Assembly (NCBI RefSeq): GCF_000787835.1
Contig: NZ_BBPP01000001.1
Location: forward strand, 290,423 to 354,422
Source of the DNA: Streptacidiphilus melanogenes
GTDB lineage: Bacteria > Actinomycetota > Actinomycetes > Streptomycetales > Streptomycetaceae
Length of the DNA stretch: 64,000 bases
Direction of reading: 5' to 3'
Within the stretch, counting starts at the first letter, position 1, and each line of letters starts with the position of its first letter. The notes beneath the pieces were generated by a model. The model was not told the DNA's origin, did no database searches, and worked only from the letters and a program-made list of their open reading frames with translations. Shown here piece after piece: positions 42,093 to 50,415 of this stretch. The translations under genes and the position numbers were made by a program.

Positions 42093-42120
42093 CGCCTAGT
42101 CGGAACTGTTCGACTAGGCG
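42093..42120 (+). terminator. Terminator of the ABC-F gene
   Basis: CGCCTAGTCG and CGACTAGGCG (42093-42102, 42111-42120) form a perfect 10-bp stem with an 8-base loop, 16 bases after the stop. Confidence 0.78.
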
Positions 42121-42426
42121 AGGGATCATGCATCTGGCCCAGAAGACCTCATATCGGCTCTTGCGTGTTCCGCTGCTCGGCACGGGTCGGATTCCGTGGA
42201 ATCCGCAATGTTCTGCAATCCCCAATTACCGCTGCTGATCAGCAATTTCGGCGGCGGGGCCCGCCCTGGCCGGGGGCGTGCAGGTTGATCCTGTGCGCTC
42301 CCCGTACGCGCGGCGACACCACTTCGGCCCGGGAATCCCGGCATCGACCTTGTCGAATGGGTGGCCATGGAGCCCCCCATGGGTGATCATGGGATTCCGA
42401 CAGAGCACTGCTACGAGGAGGCACGG
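42121..42426 (+). other. Gene-free region upstream of the small HTH gene
   Basis: About 300 bases without a convincing gene. The segment 42190-42250 is less GC-rich than its surroundings and includes the short inverted repeat GGATTCC-GT-GGAATCC (42189-42204). The promoter and a long leader of the HTH gene are expected here; no consensus promoter is certain. Confidence 0.45.
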
Positions 42427-42657
42427 GTGGCCGAGACTCTGAAAAAGGGCAGCCGGGTGACTGGTGCCGCGCGGGAGAAGCTCGCGACCGAGCTCAAGAA
42501 GAAGTACGACTCCGGTGCGAGTATCCGCGCGCTCGCGGAGGAGACGGGTCGTTCCTACGGCTTTGTCCACCGCATGCTCAGCGAGTCCGGCGTGTCCCTC
42601 CGCGGTCGCGGTGGGGCCACGCGCGGCAAGGCGAAGGCCGCCGCAGCCGCCGGCTGA
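42427..42657 (+). CDS. Small helix-turn-helix protein
   Basis: A 76-residue basic protein: V-A-E-T-L-K-K-G-S-R-V-T, a Lys-rich helix, then the helix-turn-helix A-S-I-R-A-L-A-E-E-T-G-R-S-Y-G-F-V-H-R at about 37-55 and a G-R-G-G-A-T-R-G-K tail. GTG 42427 is chosen because GAGGAGG ends 5 bases upstream, although the frame stays open to an ATG at 42367. Proteins of this shape are widespread and strongly conserved in streptomycetes; the target is not known to me. Confidence 0.85.
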   Translation: MAETLKKGSRVTGAAREKLATELKKKYDSGASIRALAEETGRSYGFVHRMLSESGVSLRGRGGATRGKAKAAAAAG

Positions 42658-42814
42658 CGGCGTTCCGGCGCGGCACCTGCTCGTGACGCAACGGCGGTCG
42701 GGATCTCCTCCCCCTGACCGTCGTTCGTCGTGTCCACAGCGCTCTGGATACGAGCGGGGCGATGTGGTTACTCTTCGGTAGCAATGTTGTGCTGGGCGAC
42801 TGCCGGAGGGTCCT

Positions 42815-43600
42815 GTGACTGATCAAGCTGCCGAGTGGGCCGAGGCAGGGGTTCGCCTCGAGGTCGAGGGCGAGCTCGCCACGGTGACGCTGTGCCGTCC
42901 CGAGCGGCGGAACGCGCAGTCGCCCGCGATGTGGCGCGCGCTGGCCGCGATCGGCCGTGAGCTGCCCGGCACGGTCCGGGTCGTGCTGCTGCGCGCCGAG
43001 GGCGTCTCCTTCTCCGCGGGCCTCAACCGGCAGGCGTTCACCCCCGAGGGCATTCCCGGCGAGCTCTCCTTCATCGAGATCGCCAAGGGCCCGAACGGCG
43101 ACGCGGTCATCGCCGAGTACCAGGAGGGCTTCCTCTGGTGGCGCCGCCCCGACCTGGTCAGCATCGCCGCCGTCCAGGGCCACGCCGTCGGCGCGGGCTT
43201 CCAGCTCGCCCTCTCCTGCGACCTGCGCGTCGTCGCCGAGGACGTCCAGTTCGCCATGAAGGAGACCGCGCTCGGTCTGGTCCCGGATCTCACCGGCACC
43301 AAGCCCCTGGTCGACCTGGTCGGCCCGGCCCGCGCGCTGGAGATCTGCGCGACCGGCCGCTGGGTCCACGCGGACGAGGCCGCCCGCGTCGGCCTCGCGA
43401 ACCTCGTCGTCCCGGCCGAGGAGCTCGACGCCGCCGCGTCCGACCTGGCCGCCGCGCTTCTCGCGTCCCCGCGGGACGCCGTCATCGAGACCAAGGCCCT
43501 GCTGGCCGGCGCTCCCGGCCGAACCCTCGACGAGCAGCGCGCCGCCGAGCGTGCCGCCCAGCTCCGCCGCCTGCGCGACCTGGCGGGCGTGGGGGAGTAA
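42815..43600 (+). CDS. Enoyl-CoA hydratase/isomerase family protein
   Basis: A 261-residue crotonase-fold enzyme. The oxyanion-hole segments are F-S-A-G-L-N-R near 66 and G-H-A-V-G-A-G-F near 122. Glutamates equivalent to both catalytic residues of enoyl-CoA hydratase appear kept, in K-E-T-A-L-G-L and A-R-A-L-E-I-C. Hydration of 2-enoyl-CoA is therefore plausible, in general fatty-acid or amino-acid breakdown. GTG 42815 has CCGGAGGG 4-5 bases ahead. Confidence 0.87.
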   Translation: MTDQAAEWAEAGVRLEVEGELATVTLCRPERRNAQSPAMWRALAAIGRELPGTVRVVLLRAEGVSFSAGLNRQAFTPEGIPGELSFIEIAKGPNGDAVIAEYQEGFLWWRRPDLVSIAAVQGHAVGAGFQLALSCDLRVVAEDVQFAMKETALGLVPDLTGTKPLVDLVGPARALEICATGRWVHADEAARVGLANLVVPAEELDAAASDLAAALLASPRDAVIETKALLAGAPGRTLDEQRAAERAAQLRRLRDLAGVGE

Positions 43601-43681
43601 CCCCCCGCGGGGACGCGCGACGTGCCCGATGACCCCTCGCGTCCGACCATGGAGACATGGGAGAGAGGAGTGTGAGGGGTC

Positions 43682-43978
43682 ATGGCCACTTTCATCAGCC
43701 TGGTGAACTGGACCGACCAGGGCGTCCGGAGCTACAAGGACACCACCGCGCGGTCCAAGGCGTTCAGCGCCGCCGTGGGGGCGCTGGGCGCTGAGCTGCG
43801 CGACATGTACTGGACGGTCGGGCCGTACGACATGGTCGTCGTCGTGGACGCGCCCGACGACGAGACGGCGACTGCGGCGCTGCTCCAGGTGAGCGGCGTC
43901 GGCAATGTCCGCACGGTCAGCATGCGCGCCTTCGACGCCGCCGAAATGGACGCGATCATCGCCAAGGCGACCGGCTGA
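43682..43978 (+). CDS. GYD domain protein
   Basis: A 98-residue ferredoxin-like protein: F-I-S-L-V-N-W-T-D-Q-G-V, a helix, then Y-W-T-V-G-P-Y-D-M-V-V-V-V-D-A-P-D-D, the G-x-Y-D signature. Proteins of this family form small oligomers; the function is not established. A GAGGGG sequence precedes the ATG. It converges with the SDR gene with 18 bases between stops. Confidence 0.85.
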   Translation: MATFISLVNWTDQGVRSYKDTTARSKAFSAAVGALGAELRDMYWTVGPYDMVVVVDAPDDETATAALLQVSGVGNVRTVSMRAFDAAEMDAIIAKATG

Positions 43979-43996
43979 TCGCGGCGTGACGCACGC

Positions 43997-44758
43997 TCAG
44001 AGCCCCTGCAGCGCCCCGCCGTCCACCGGGATCATGATGCCCGTGAGGTAGCTCGCCGCAGGCGAGAGGGCGAAGGCGGCGACCTTGCCGAACTCGTCCG
44101 GGCGGCCGTAGCGCCGTAGGGGGATCGAGGCCTCGTGGGTGGAGCGGGTCGCGGCTGGGTCGGCCGACAGGCCGTCGAGGTGCTGGACGCGCTCGGTGTC
44201 GATGCGGGCCGGGAGCAGACCGAAGACGCGGATGCCCTCCGGGCCCAGCTCGTTCGCGAGGGACTTGGCGGCCATCGCCAGACCGGGGCGCAGGCCGTTG
44301 GAGACGGCCAGGCCCGGAATCGGCTGCCGGACGGAGCTGGACAGGACGAAGCCGATGGCGCCGCCCTCCTGAAGGACGTCCGCCGCCGCCCGCGCGATGC
44401 GCAGCGCGCCGAGGAGGACGGACTCGAAGGCCTCGCGCCAGGCGGACTCCGGCGTGCCCAGCACCGTGCCCGCCGCCGGGCCGCCGACGCTGATCAGGAC
44501 ACCGTCGAGGCGCCCGAAGCGGGCCAGCGCCGCGCCCATCAGCCGTTCCGCCGTGTCCGGCGCGGCGTTGTCGGCGACGACCCCCTCCGCGGCCTCCACG
44601 CCGCCGAGCGCGTCGACGGCCGCCGCGACGGACTTCTCCTCCCGGCCGGTGACCACGACGCGCGCGCCGTCGGCGACCAGCTCCCGCGCGCTCGCGAAGC
44701 CCAGGCCACGGGTGGCGGCGGTGACGATGTAGACGCGTCCGGCGAGTCCGAGGTCCAT
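43997..44758 (-). CDS. Short-chain dehydrogenase-like protein without the Tyr-Lys pair
   Basis: A 253-residue classical-length SDR. The cofactor loop T-A-A-T-R-G-L-G is at residues 13-20 and the catalytic Ser is within S140-S-S. Where Y-x3-K should be, the chain reads S153-N-G-L-R157, so both catalytic residues are changed. The C-terminus ends P-V-D-G-G-A-L-Q-G-L as in 3-oxoacyl-ACP-reductase relatives. It may use different chemistry or be a binding protein. It starts 12 bases after the GH15 gene stop and is probably co-transcribed with it. Confidence 0.82.
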   Translation of the reverse strand: MDLGLAGRVYIVTAATRGLGFASARELVADGARVVVTGREEKSVAAAVDALGGVEAAEGVVADNAAPDTAERLMGAALARFGRLDGVLISVGGPAAGTVLGTPESAWREAFESVLLGALRIARAAADVLQEGGAIGFVLSSSVRQPIPGLAVSNGLRPGLAMAAKSLANELGPEGIRVFGLLPARIDTERVQHLDGLSADPAATRSTHEASIPLRRYGRPDEFGKVAAFALSPAASYLTGIMIPVDGGALQGL

Positions 44759-44769
44759 GGGCGTGCGGT

Positions 44770-46566
44770 TCAGCCTTCCGTGTGCGCGAGTTGGAACGCG
44801 GTGTTGACGAGGGCGACGTGCGTGAACGCCTGTGGGGTGTTGCCGAGCTGACGGCCCGCCACCGGATCCCACTCCTCCGAGATCAGGCCGAGGTCGTTGG
44901 CCAGGTAGCGCAGCCGGTCGAAGAGGGCGCGGGCCTCGTCGACGCGGCCGATGAGGATCAGGGCGTCGCACAGCCAGTAGGAGCAGGCCAGGAACGCCCC
45001 CTCGGAGCCGGCCAGGCCGTCCACGGCGTCGGTGGCCGCGTCGTCGGTCGGCGTGGAGTAGCGCAGGATGAAGCCGTCGTGGTGCAGCTCGCGCTGGATC
45101 GCCTCGATGGTGGCGACGACACGTGGGTCCTCGGGCGGCAGGAAGCCGGTCTTGACCGTGAAGAGGGTGGACGCGTCCAGCGCCGCTCCGCCGTAGTACT
45201 GGGTGAAGACGCCGCGCTTCTTGTCCACGCCGCGGGAGCAGACGTCGGCGTGGATGATGTCGCGCAGCTCGCGCCAGCGCTCGACGGGGCCCGCCATCTT
45301 GGTCTCCTCCGCGAGCTTGACCGCGCGGTCGAAGGCCACCCAGCACATGATCTTGGAGTGGACGAAGTGGCGGCGCGGGCCGCGCACCTCCCACAGCCCC
45401 TCGTCGGGGTCGGACCAGTGCTCCTCCAGGAACTCCAGCAGCTTGAGCAGGAGCCGCCACACGTGAAGCTCTATCTTGATCCCGTGCTGGTGGCCCAGGT
45501 AGAGGGTGTCCACCACCTCGCCGTAGACGTCCAGCTGGAGCTGGTCGACGGCCGCGTTGCCGAACCGGACGGGGTGGGAGCCCTCGTAGCCGGGGAGCCA
45601 GTCGGCCAGCTGCTCCGGCAGGCGCCGCTCGCCGTCGACCCCGTACATGGTCTGCAGTGCCGCCGGGTCGCCGGCGATCGCGCGCAGCAGCCACTGGTAC
45701 CAGGCCACGGCCTCGCGCCGGTAGCCGGCGTTCAGCAGCGCGGACAGCGTCATGGTGGAGTCGCGCAGCCAGCAGAAGCGGTAGTCCCAGTTGCGCGCAC
45801 CGCCGATCTGCTCGGGCAGGCCCGCCGTCGCGGCCGCGACGATGCCGCCGGTGGGGTCGTAGGTGAGCGCCTTCAGGGTGATCAACGAGCGCCGCACCGC
45901 CGACTGGTCCTGGTCGAGGAGGCCCGGCGCGCAGTGGTCGGCCCAGCGCTGCCAGTCCTCCAGGGTGGTCGCCAGTGACTTCTCCGCGTCCTGTCGCGGG
46001 GCGGCCGAGTGGTGCGAGGGGGTCCAGCTCAGCACGAACGGGATCCGCTCGCCCGCGTGGACGGTGAACTCGGAGTACGTGGCGAAGTCGCGGCCGTAGG
46101 TGTGGACCTTCTCGTCGCAGCGCAGCCAGACGGCGTCCGGGCCGGCGATGGCGACCCGGTGGTGGTTGGTGCGGCGCATCCACGGCACGACGCGCGCGTA
46201 GTCGAAGCGCAGCCGCAGCTCGCCGACCATCTCCACGGACCCGCTGATGCCCTCGACGATCCGCATCACGTCGGGCGTGCGGTCGCGCTGCGGCATGAAG
46301 TCGATCACCCGGACGCTGCCGGTGGACGTGGTCCACTCGGTCTGCAGGACCAGGCTGTCGCCGATGTAGGAGCGGAACGGCGCCTCGCCGTCCGAGGCGG
46401 GGGCCAGCCGCCAGTGTCCGTGTTCGTCGCCGCCGAGCAGCGCGGCGAAGCAGCTGGGGGAGTCGAAGCGGGGCAGGCAGAGCCAGTCGATCGATCCGTC
46501 CCTGCCCACCAGCGCGGCGGTCTGCAGGTCTCCGATCAGCGCGTAGTCCTCGATGCGTCCGGGCAT
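44770..46566 (-). CDS. Glycoside hydrolase family 15 protein (glucoamylase/trehalase-like)
   Basis: A 598-residue cytoplasmic GH15 protein with an N-terminal beta-sandwich (1-210) and an (alpha/alpha)6 barrel. The barrel shows N-W-D-Y-R-F-C-W-L-R-D-S near 260, D-V-Y-G-E-V-V-D near 350 and L-I-S-E-E-W-D-P near 560, where Glu is the likely general base. No signal peptide. Mycobacterial proteins of this subfamily hydrolyse trehalose; others act on alpha-glucans, so the substrate is open. ATG 46566 is preferred; 46575 is three codons longer. Confidence 0.87.
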   Translation of the reverse strand: MPGRIEDYALIGDLQTAALVGRDGSIDWLCLPRFDSPSCFAALLGGDEHGHWRLAPASDGEAPFRSYIGDSLVLQTEWTTSTGSVRVIDFMPQRDRTPDVMRIVEGISGSVEMVGELRLRFDYARVVPWMRRTNHHRVAIAGPDAVWLRCDEKVHTYGRDFATYSEFTVHAGERIPFVLSWTPSHHSAAPRQDAEKSLATTLEDWQRWADHCAPGLLDQDQSAVRRSLITLKALTYDPTGGIVAAATAGLPEQIGGARNWDYRFCWLRDSTMTLSALLNAGYRREAVAWYQWLLRAIAGDPAALQTMYGVDGERRLPEQLADWLPGYEGSHPVRFGNAAVDQLQLDVYGEVVDTLYLGHQHGIKIELHVWRLLLKLLEFLEEHWSDPDEGLWEVRGPRRHFVHSKIMCWVAFDRAVKLAEETKMAGPVERWRELRDIIHADVCSRGVDKKRGVFTQYYGGAALDASTLFTVKTGFLPPEDPRVVATIEAIQRELHHDGFILRYSTPTDDAATDAVDGLAGSEGAFLACSYWLCDALILIGRVDEARALFDRLRYLANDLGLISEEWDPVAGRQLGNTPQAFTHVALVNTAFQLAHTEG

Positions 46567-46598
46567 GGTGTCCATCCTGCCCCTACGCGCCGCCGAAA

Positions 46599-47387
46599 TC
46601 AGGCCTTTCGGGCCAGCTTGATCTCGCGTCGGAACAGGAACCACCACGCGACGGGGATCAGCGCGGCGAAGACCCACCACTGGATCGCGTAGGGCAGGTG
46701 CACGCCCTTGCCCACGACCGCCATGCTGTCGGACTGGTTGTCGTTGGGGTTCGGCACCTGCTCGGCCTGCGCGGACGAGGGCAGCGCGGGCGAGGAACCG
46801 GTCAGCTCCAGATAGCCGGCCAGCAGCGGTTCGCCGAGACGCTTCTGCTGCTCACCGCTGTTGATCAGCATGAACTGCCGGTCGGGCATGCCGCCCGGGT
46901 TCCGGATGCCGGTGAGCGCCGTGGTCTCGTCCGGGCGCAGCCGCCCGGTGACGGTGATCTCGCCGGTCGGCGTGGACGGGACGGCCGGGAACTGGGCGCC
47001 CATGGTGTTGCCGGGGGTGATCCAGCCGCGGTTGACCAGCACCGCCTTGCCGTCGTCCTGGATCAGCGGGGTGACCAGGTAGAAGCCGATGTTGTCGCCG
47101 GAGGCGTCGGTGCGGTGCCGCACCACGAACTGGTGCGCCGGGTCGAAGTGCCCGTGCGCGGTGACGGTCCGGTACATCTCGCTCAGCGGGACCGTCGCGC
47201 CCGGCTTCGACAACGACTCCATGGGAACCGCCGCCGCGTCCAGATTGGCGTTGGTCATGGCGTTGTTGCGGTTGGTCTGCTGGTAGCGGTGGTACTGCCA
47301 CTGGCCCAGCCAGATCATCGCGGGGATGAGGGCCAGGAACACCAGGGTGAGCGCCACCCAGCGCCGGGTGAGCAGGATGCGGAACAC
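46599..47387 (-). CDS. SURF1 family cytochrome oxidase assembly factor
   Basis: A 262-residue membrane protein with one helix at each end (about 10-28 and 233-252) and an extracytoplasmic middle domain. G-Q-W-Q-Y-H-R follows the first helix and V-N-R-G-W-I lies in the middle, both SURF1 hallmarks. SURF1 assists haem a insertion into subunit I of aa3-type cytochrome c oxidase. Start is GTG 47387. It is 22 bases downstream of the exonuclease gene on the same strand. Confidence 0.92.
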   Translation of the reverse strand: MFRILLTRRWVALTLVFLALIPAMIWLGQWQYHRYQQTNRNNAMTNANLDAAAVPMESLSKPGATVPLSEMYRTVTAHGHFDPAHQFVVRHRTDASGDNIGFYLVTPLIQDDGKAVLVNRGWITPGNTMGAQFPAVPSTPTGEITVTGRLRPDETTALTGIRNPGGMPDRQFMLINSGEQQKRLGEPLLAGYLELTGSSPALPSSAQAEQVPNPNDNQSDSMAVVGKGVHLPYAIQWWVFAALIPVAWWFLFRREIKLARKA

Positions 47388-47409
47388 TGAAGAACGGTAC
47401 CTCCGCTTC

Positions 47410-48456
47410 TCAGCGCCCCTGCGCCGGGGGTCCGCCCTGCGCCGGCCCAGGCGCGGCCTCCTGCTCCTGGACGTGCTGCAGCAGTTGCAGGAACGCCGCC
47501 TCGTCCACGGTCGGCGTGCCGACCTCGCGCGCCTTGCGGGCCTTGGTGGACCAGCCGCCCGGGTCGTTGGTCACCAGCAGGCTGGTGAGACGGCTCACAG
47601 ACGAGGCGACGTGGAGCCCGGCCTCGGTGAGCCGGTCCTCCAGCACCTCGCGGTCGGTCGCGGTGTCCCCGGTGATCGCCACTCGCATGCCCTGGACCAG
47701 CGGACCGTCCGGACGCCAGCGCCCCGGGTTCGGGTACGGACAGACGGGGCGCCGCTTGGCCGGGCGGTATCCGCCCCACGCGCCGGCCCGGCGCACCATC
47801 TGCGGGCCTGCCTGTCCGGGGATGTACGAGCGGGCGGCCGCCCGGGACTCCTCGGCCAGGCCCAGATCGCTTATCGGGACGCACGGCACCAGCGGCAGCC
47901 GCAGCCCCGCCTCGGCCGCCAGCCGCAGGCTCGGCCGGAAGACCTCCGCCAGCACCCGCGCGTCGTCCAGCGCGTGGTGCGCGCGGCGCGTCTCGACGCC
48001 GAAGTGCGCCGCCAGGGTGCCGAGTTTGTGATTGGGCAGCGGCAGCCCGAGGTCGCGCGAGAGCACGATGGTGCACAGCCGCTGCTCGATCGGCGCCCGG
48101 CTGCTCATCCGGGCGTACTCACGGGAGATCATCGACCAGTCGAACAGGGCGTTGTGAGCGACCAGCACCCGCCCCGCCAGCCGCCGGCTCAGCTCCTCGG
48201 CCACCCCGGGGAAGGTCGGCGAGCCCTCCAGCATGTCGCTGGTCAGCCCGTGGATCCAGACCGGGCCGGGATCGCGCTCCGGATTGACGGTCGCGTACCA
48301 GTGGTCCTGCACCGCGCCGCGCGGGTCGAGCTGGTAGACACCGACGGAGATGACGCGGTCCGTCCGGCCGAGGCCGGTGGTCTCCACGTCGACCACGGCC
48401 CACCCCGCGTCCGGGTAGTCCGCGGGCCACGTCTCGATGTCAGATCCAGGAAGCAC
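47410..48456 (-). CDS. DEDDh 3'-5' exonuclease with C-terminal BRCT domain
   Basis: A 348-residue DnaQ-like protein. The exonuclease motifs are D23-V-E25-T-T-G, A-H-N-A-L-F-D-W and H-H-A-L-D-D-A-R, giving the DEDDh set. A BRCT-like domain occupies about 258-335, starting G-M-R-V-A-I-T-G-D-T. This build resembles DNA polymerase III epsilon-like proofreading or repair nucleases. A TATTGT box (48465-48470 on the minus strand) ends 8 bases before the GTG and there is no ribosome site, so the message is probably leaderless. It is divergent from the alcohol dehydrogenase gene. Confidence 0.85.
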   Translation of the reverse strand: MLPGSDIETWPADYPDAGWAVVDVETTGLGRTDRVISVGVYQLDPRGAVQDHWYATVNPERDPGPVWIHGLTSDMLEGSPTFPGVAEELSRRLAGRVLVAHNALFDWSMISREYARMSSRAPIEQRLCTIVLSRDLGLPLPNHKLGTLAAHFGVETRRAHHALDDARVLAEVFRPSLRLAAEAGLRLPLVPCVPISDLGLAEESRAAARSYIPGQAGPQMVRRAGAWGGYRPAKRRPVCPYPNPGRWRPDGPLVQGMRVAITGDTATDREVLEDRLTEAGLHVASSVSRLTSLLVTNDPGGWSTKARKAREVGTPTVDEAAFLQLLQHVQEQEAAPGPAQGGPPAQGR

Positions 48457-48529
48457 GGTGGAACACAATACGGTGGAAGCCCGACAGCGCCCGACCGGCC
48501 TGCACGGAGAGACAGAGAGAGACAGAAAC

Positions 48530-49573
48530 ATGCGCGCCACTGTGATCCATGGACCGAACGACATCCGGGTGGAGGAGGTCCCCGATCCGGTCGTGCGGAA
48601 GTCCACCGACGCCGTGGTCCGCACGGTCCTCGCCTGCATCTGCGGCAGCGACCTGTGGGCCTACCGCGGCGTCGCCGCACGCGAGAAGGGCCAGCGGATC
48701 GGGCACGAGTTCCTGGGCGTGGTCGAGTCCGTCGGCGCTGACGTCCGCGGCGTGGGGCCCGGCGACCTGGTCGTCGCGCCGTTCGTCTGGTCCGACGGCG
48801 TGTGCGAGTTCTGCGCCGAGGGCCTGCAGACCTCGTGCCCGCACGGCGGCTTCTGGGGCGAGCCCGGCTCCGACGGCGGCCAGGGCGAGGCGGTCCGGGT
48901 GCCCTTCGCCGACGGCACCCTGGTCAAGCTCCCCGCTGACGCCCAGTCGGACCAGCGGCTGCTGACCGCGATGCTCGCCCTGTCCGACGTGATGTCCACC
49001 GGCCACCACGCGGCGCTGGCGGCGGGCGTCCGTCCCGGCGCGACGGTCGCCGTCGTCGGCGACGGTGCGGTCGGCCTGTGCGGCGTGCTCGCCGCCAAGC
49101 GGCTGGGCGCGGAGCGCATCATCGCGATGGGCCGCCACGAGACCCGCACCGCCATCGCCCGCACCTTCGGCGCGACGGACGTCGTCGCCGCGCGCGGCGA
49201 CGAGGCGGTCGACGCGGTGCGCGAGCTGACGGGCGGTCTGGGCGCGCACGCCGTGCTGGAGGCGGTGGGCACCGAGCAGTCCATGAAGACCGCGATCTCC
49301 ATCACCCGCGACGGCGGCGCGGTCGGCTACGTCGGCGTCCCGCACGGCGGCAGCGCGGGCGTCGACATCAGCCAGATGTTCAACCGCAACGTCGCCCTGC
49401 GCGGCGGCGTCGCCCCGGCCCGCGCCTACATCCCCGAGCTGCTGGCGGACGTCCTCTCCGGCGTGATCGACCCCTCCCCGGTCTTCGACGCCGAGGTGCC
49501 GCTGTCCGGAGTCCCGGACGGCTACAAGTCGATGGACGAGCGCACGGCGCTCAAGGTGAAGATCACCTTCTAG
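48530..49573 (+). CDS. Zinc-dependent alcohol dehydrogenase family protein
   Basis: A 347-residue medium-chain dehydrogenase. Catalytic zinc ligands are in I-C-G-S-D-L-W and I-G-H-E-F-L-G; the structural-zinc lobe C-E-F-C-A-E-G-L-Q-T-S-C-P-H-G has three visible cysteines. The Rossmann loop V-G-D-G-A-V-G-L is near residue 180. The sequence resembles threonine-dehydrogenase-like MDRs of unknown substrate. The ribosome site is weak (GAGAG repeats). An inverted repeat overlaps its TAG stop. Confidence 0.86.
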   Translation: MRATVIHGPNDIRVEEVPDPVVRKSTDAVVRTVLACICGSDLWAYRGVAAREKGQRIGHEFLGVVESVGADVRGVGPGDLVVAPFVWSDGVCEFCAEGLQTSCPHGGFWGEPGSDGGQGEAVRVPFADGTLVKLPADAQSDQRLLTAMLALSDVMSTGHHAALAAGVRPGATVAVVGDGAVGLCGVLAAKRLGAERIIAMGRHETRTAIARTFGATDVVAARGDEAVDAVRELTGGLGAHAVLEAVGTEQSMKTAISITRDGGAVGYVGVPHGGSAGVDISQMFNRNVALRGGVAPARAYIPELLADVLSGVIDPSPVFDAEVPLSGVPDGYKSMDERTALKVKITF

Positions 49574-49622
49574 TGCCGTGCCCGCCGGCCTTGCCCCGCG
49601 CAGAGGTTGGCGGGCGCGGCAC
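49573..49622 (+). terminator. Probable terminator of the alcohol dehydrogenase gene
   Basis: Arms 49573-49586 and 49609-49622 pair over 14 bp with one G-U pair and a 22-base loop. The arm starts at the last base of the stop codon. Confidence 0.55.
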
Positions 49623-49631
49623 CAGTCACCT

Positions 49632-49680
49632 CTCCCCCGTAAAGTGATCATGCTCACTGTTGAGCCTGATCACGGGGGAG
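49632..49680 (+). promoter_or_regulatory. Hairpin that can mask the ribosome site of the rhomboid-like gene
   Basis: CTCCCCCGT (49632-49640) is complementary to ACGGGGGAG (49672-49680), which contains the ribosome site. After a 5-base bulge, GATCA (49646-49650) pairs with TGATC (49667-49671), and GCTCA (49652-49656) with TGAGC (49661-49665) around a CTGT loop. In RNA this forms a nearly continuous 19-bp stem that buries the GGGGGAG only 6 bases from the start codon. It could instead be read as a DNA dyad for a protein. Confidence 0.55.
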
Positions 49681-49686
49681 ATCCGC

Positions 49687-50415
49687 TTGAGTGCCATTGC
49701 GTTCAACCTGACGACCGCGGCGCTGATGGTGCTGCTGTTCCGCACCGGGGTGGTGCTGGTCGGCGAGGACACGGTCCGTCGCCGGCCGGTGCCCTGGGCC
49801 GCGGTAGCGCTCACCGCCGTGGCCGTCGGCGCGGTGGTGCTGCAGCTGTGCTGGTCCGGGGCGATGGACGCGCTGGACAGTGATCCGCGCCGCAACGGCT
49901 GGTGGCGGGTGGTGACCTCCGTCTTCATGCAGAACGGCGGGGCGTTCGGGACCGTCTGGAACCTGGTCACCCTCGCGGCCGTCGCCGCGCTCGCACAGTG
50001 GTTCTGGCGCGCGCCGCTGATGCTGGCCCTGTTCGCGGCGGGCATCCTGCTGCCCCAACGGATCGACGAGATCTTCGGGGAGACCGCCCGCAGCACCGAC
50101 CCGCGTAACTTCGCGGGCAGTTCCGGCGCGACGTACTTCCTGGCCGCGACCCTCGCGGCGGGCCTGCTGCTCAGCGCCACGGACGCCAAGCCGCGGCTGC
50201 TGGCCCTCGCCGCGCCCGCAGCCGGCCTGGCCATGTGGGTGGCCCAGGCCAACGGCCACGGGCTCGTCACCTGCTACGGGTTCGTCCTCGGCGCGCTCGT
50301 GCTGCCGCTCGCCCGTCGACTGCCCCGCCCGCCCGTGCCCGCCTCCGCGCTGCCCGCGGCGCCGCTCGCGGCCGAGGACACGGCCGAGCTCAACCAGGCG
50401 ACGGCGCGGAGCTGA
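49687..50415 (+). CDS. Rhomboid-like membrane protein
   Basis: A 242-residue protein with about six membrane helices. It carries rhomboid features: W-W-R-V-V-T-S-V-F (72-80) leading to N92, G-S-S146-G-A as the G-x-S-G serine motif, and A-N-G-H191-G in the last helices as the dyad His. The helix-2 His that helps the oxyanion site in GlpG (H150) is Gly88 here. Start is TTG 49687, 6 bases after GGGGGAG. Whether it is an active intramembrane protease or a pseudoprotease is open. Its 3' end overlaps the convergent sigma-factor gene by 26 bases. Confidence 0.6.
   Translation: MSAIAFNLTTAALMVLLFRTGVVLVGEDTVRRRPVPWAAVALTAVAVGAVVLQLCWSGAMDALDSDPRRNGWWRVVTSVFMQNGGAFGTVWNLVTLAAVAALAQWFWRAPLMLALFAAGILLPQRIDEIFGETARSTDPRNFAGSSGATYFLAATLAAGLLLSATDAKPRLLALAAPAAGLAMWVAQANGHGLVTCYGFVLGALVLPLARRLPRPPVPASALPAAPLAAEDTAELNQATARS

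Noticed and set aside
47326..48741. A 471-codon plus-strand frame opposite the exonuclease gene
   Set aside because: The minus strand carries full DEDDh and BRCT motifs; the plus frame is compositionally biased shadow sequence.
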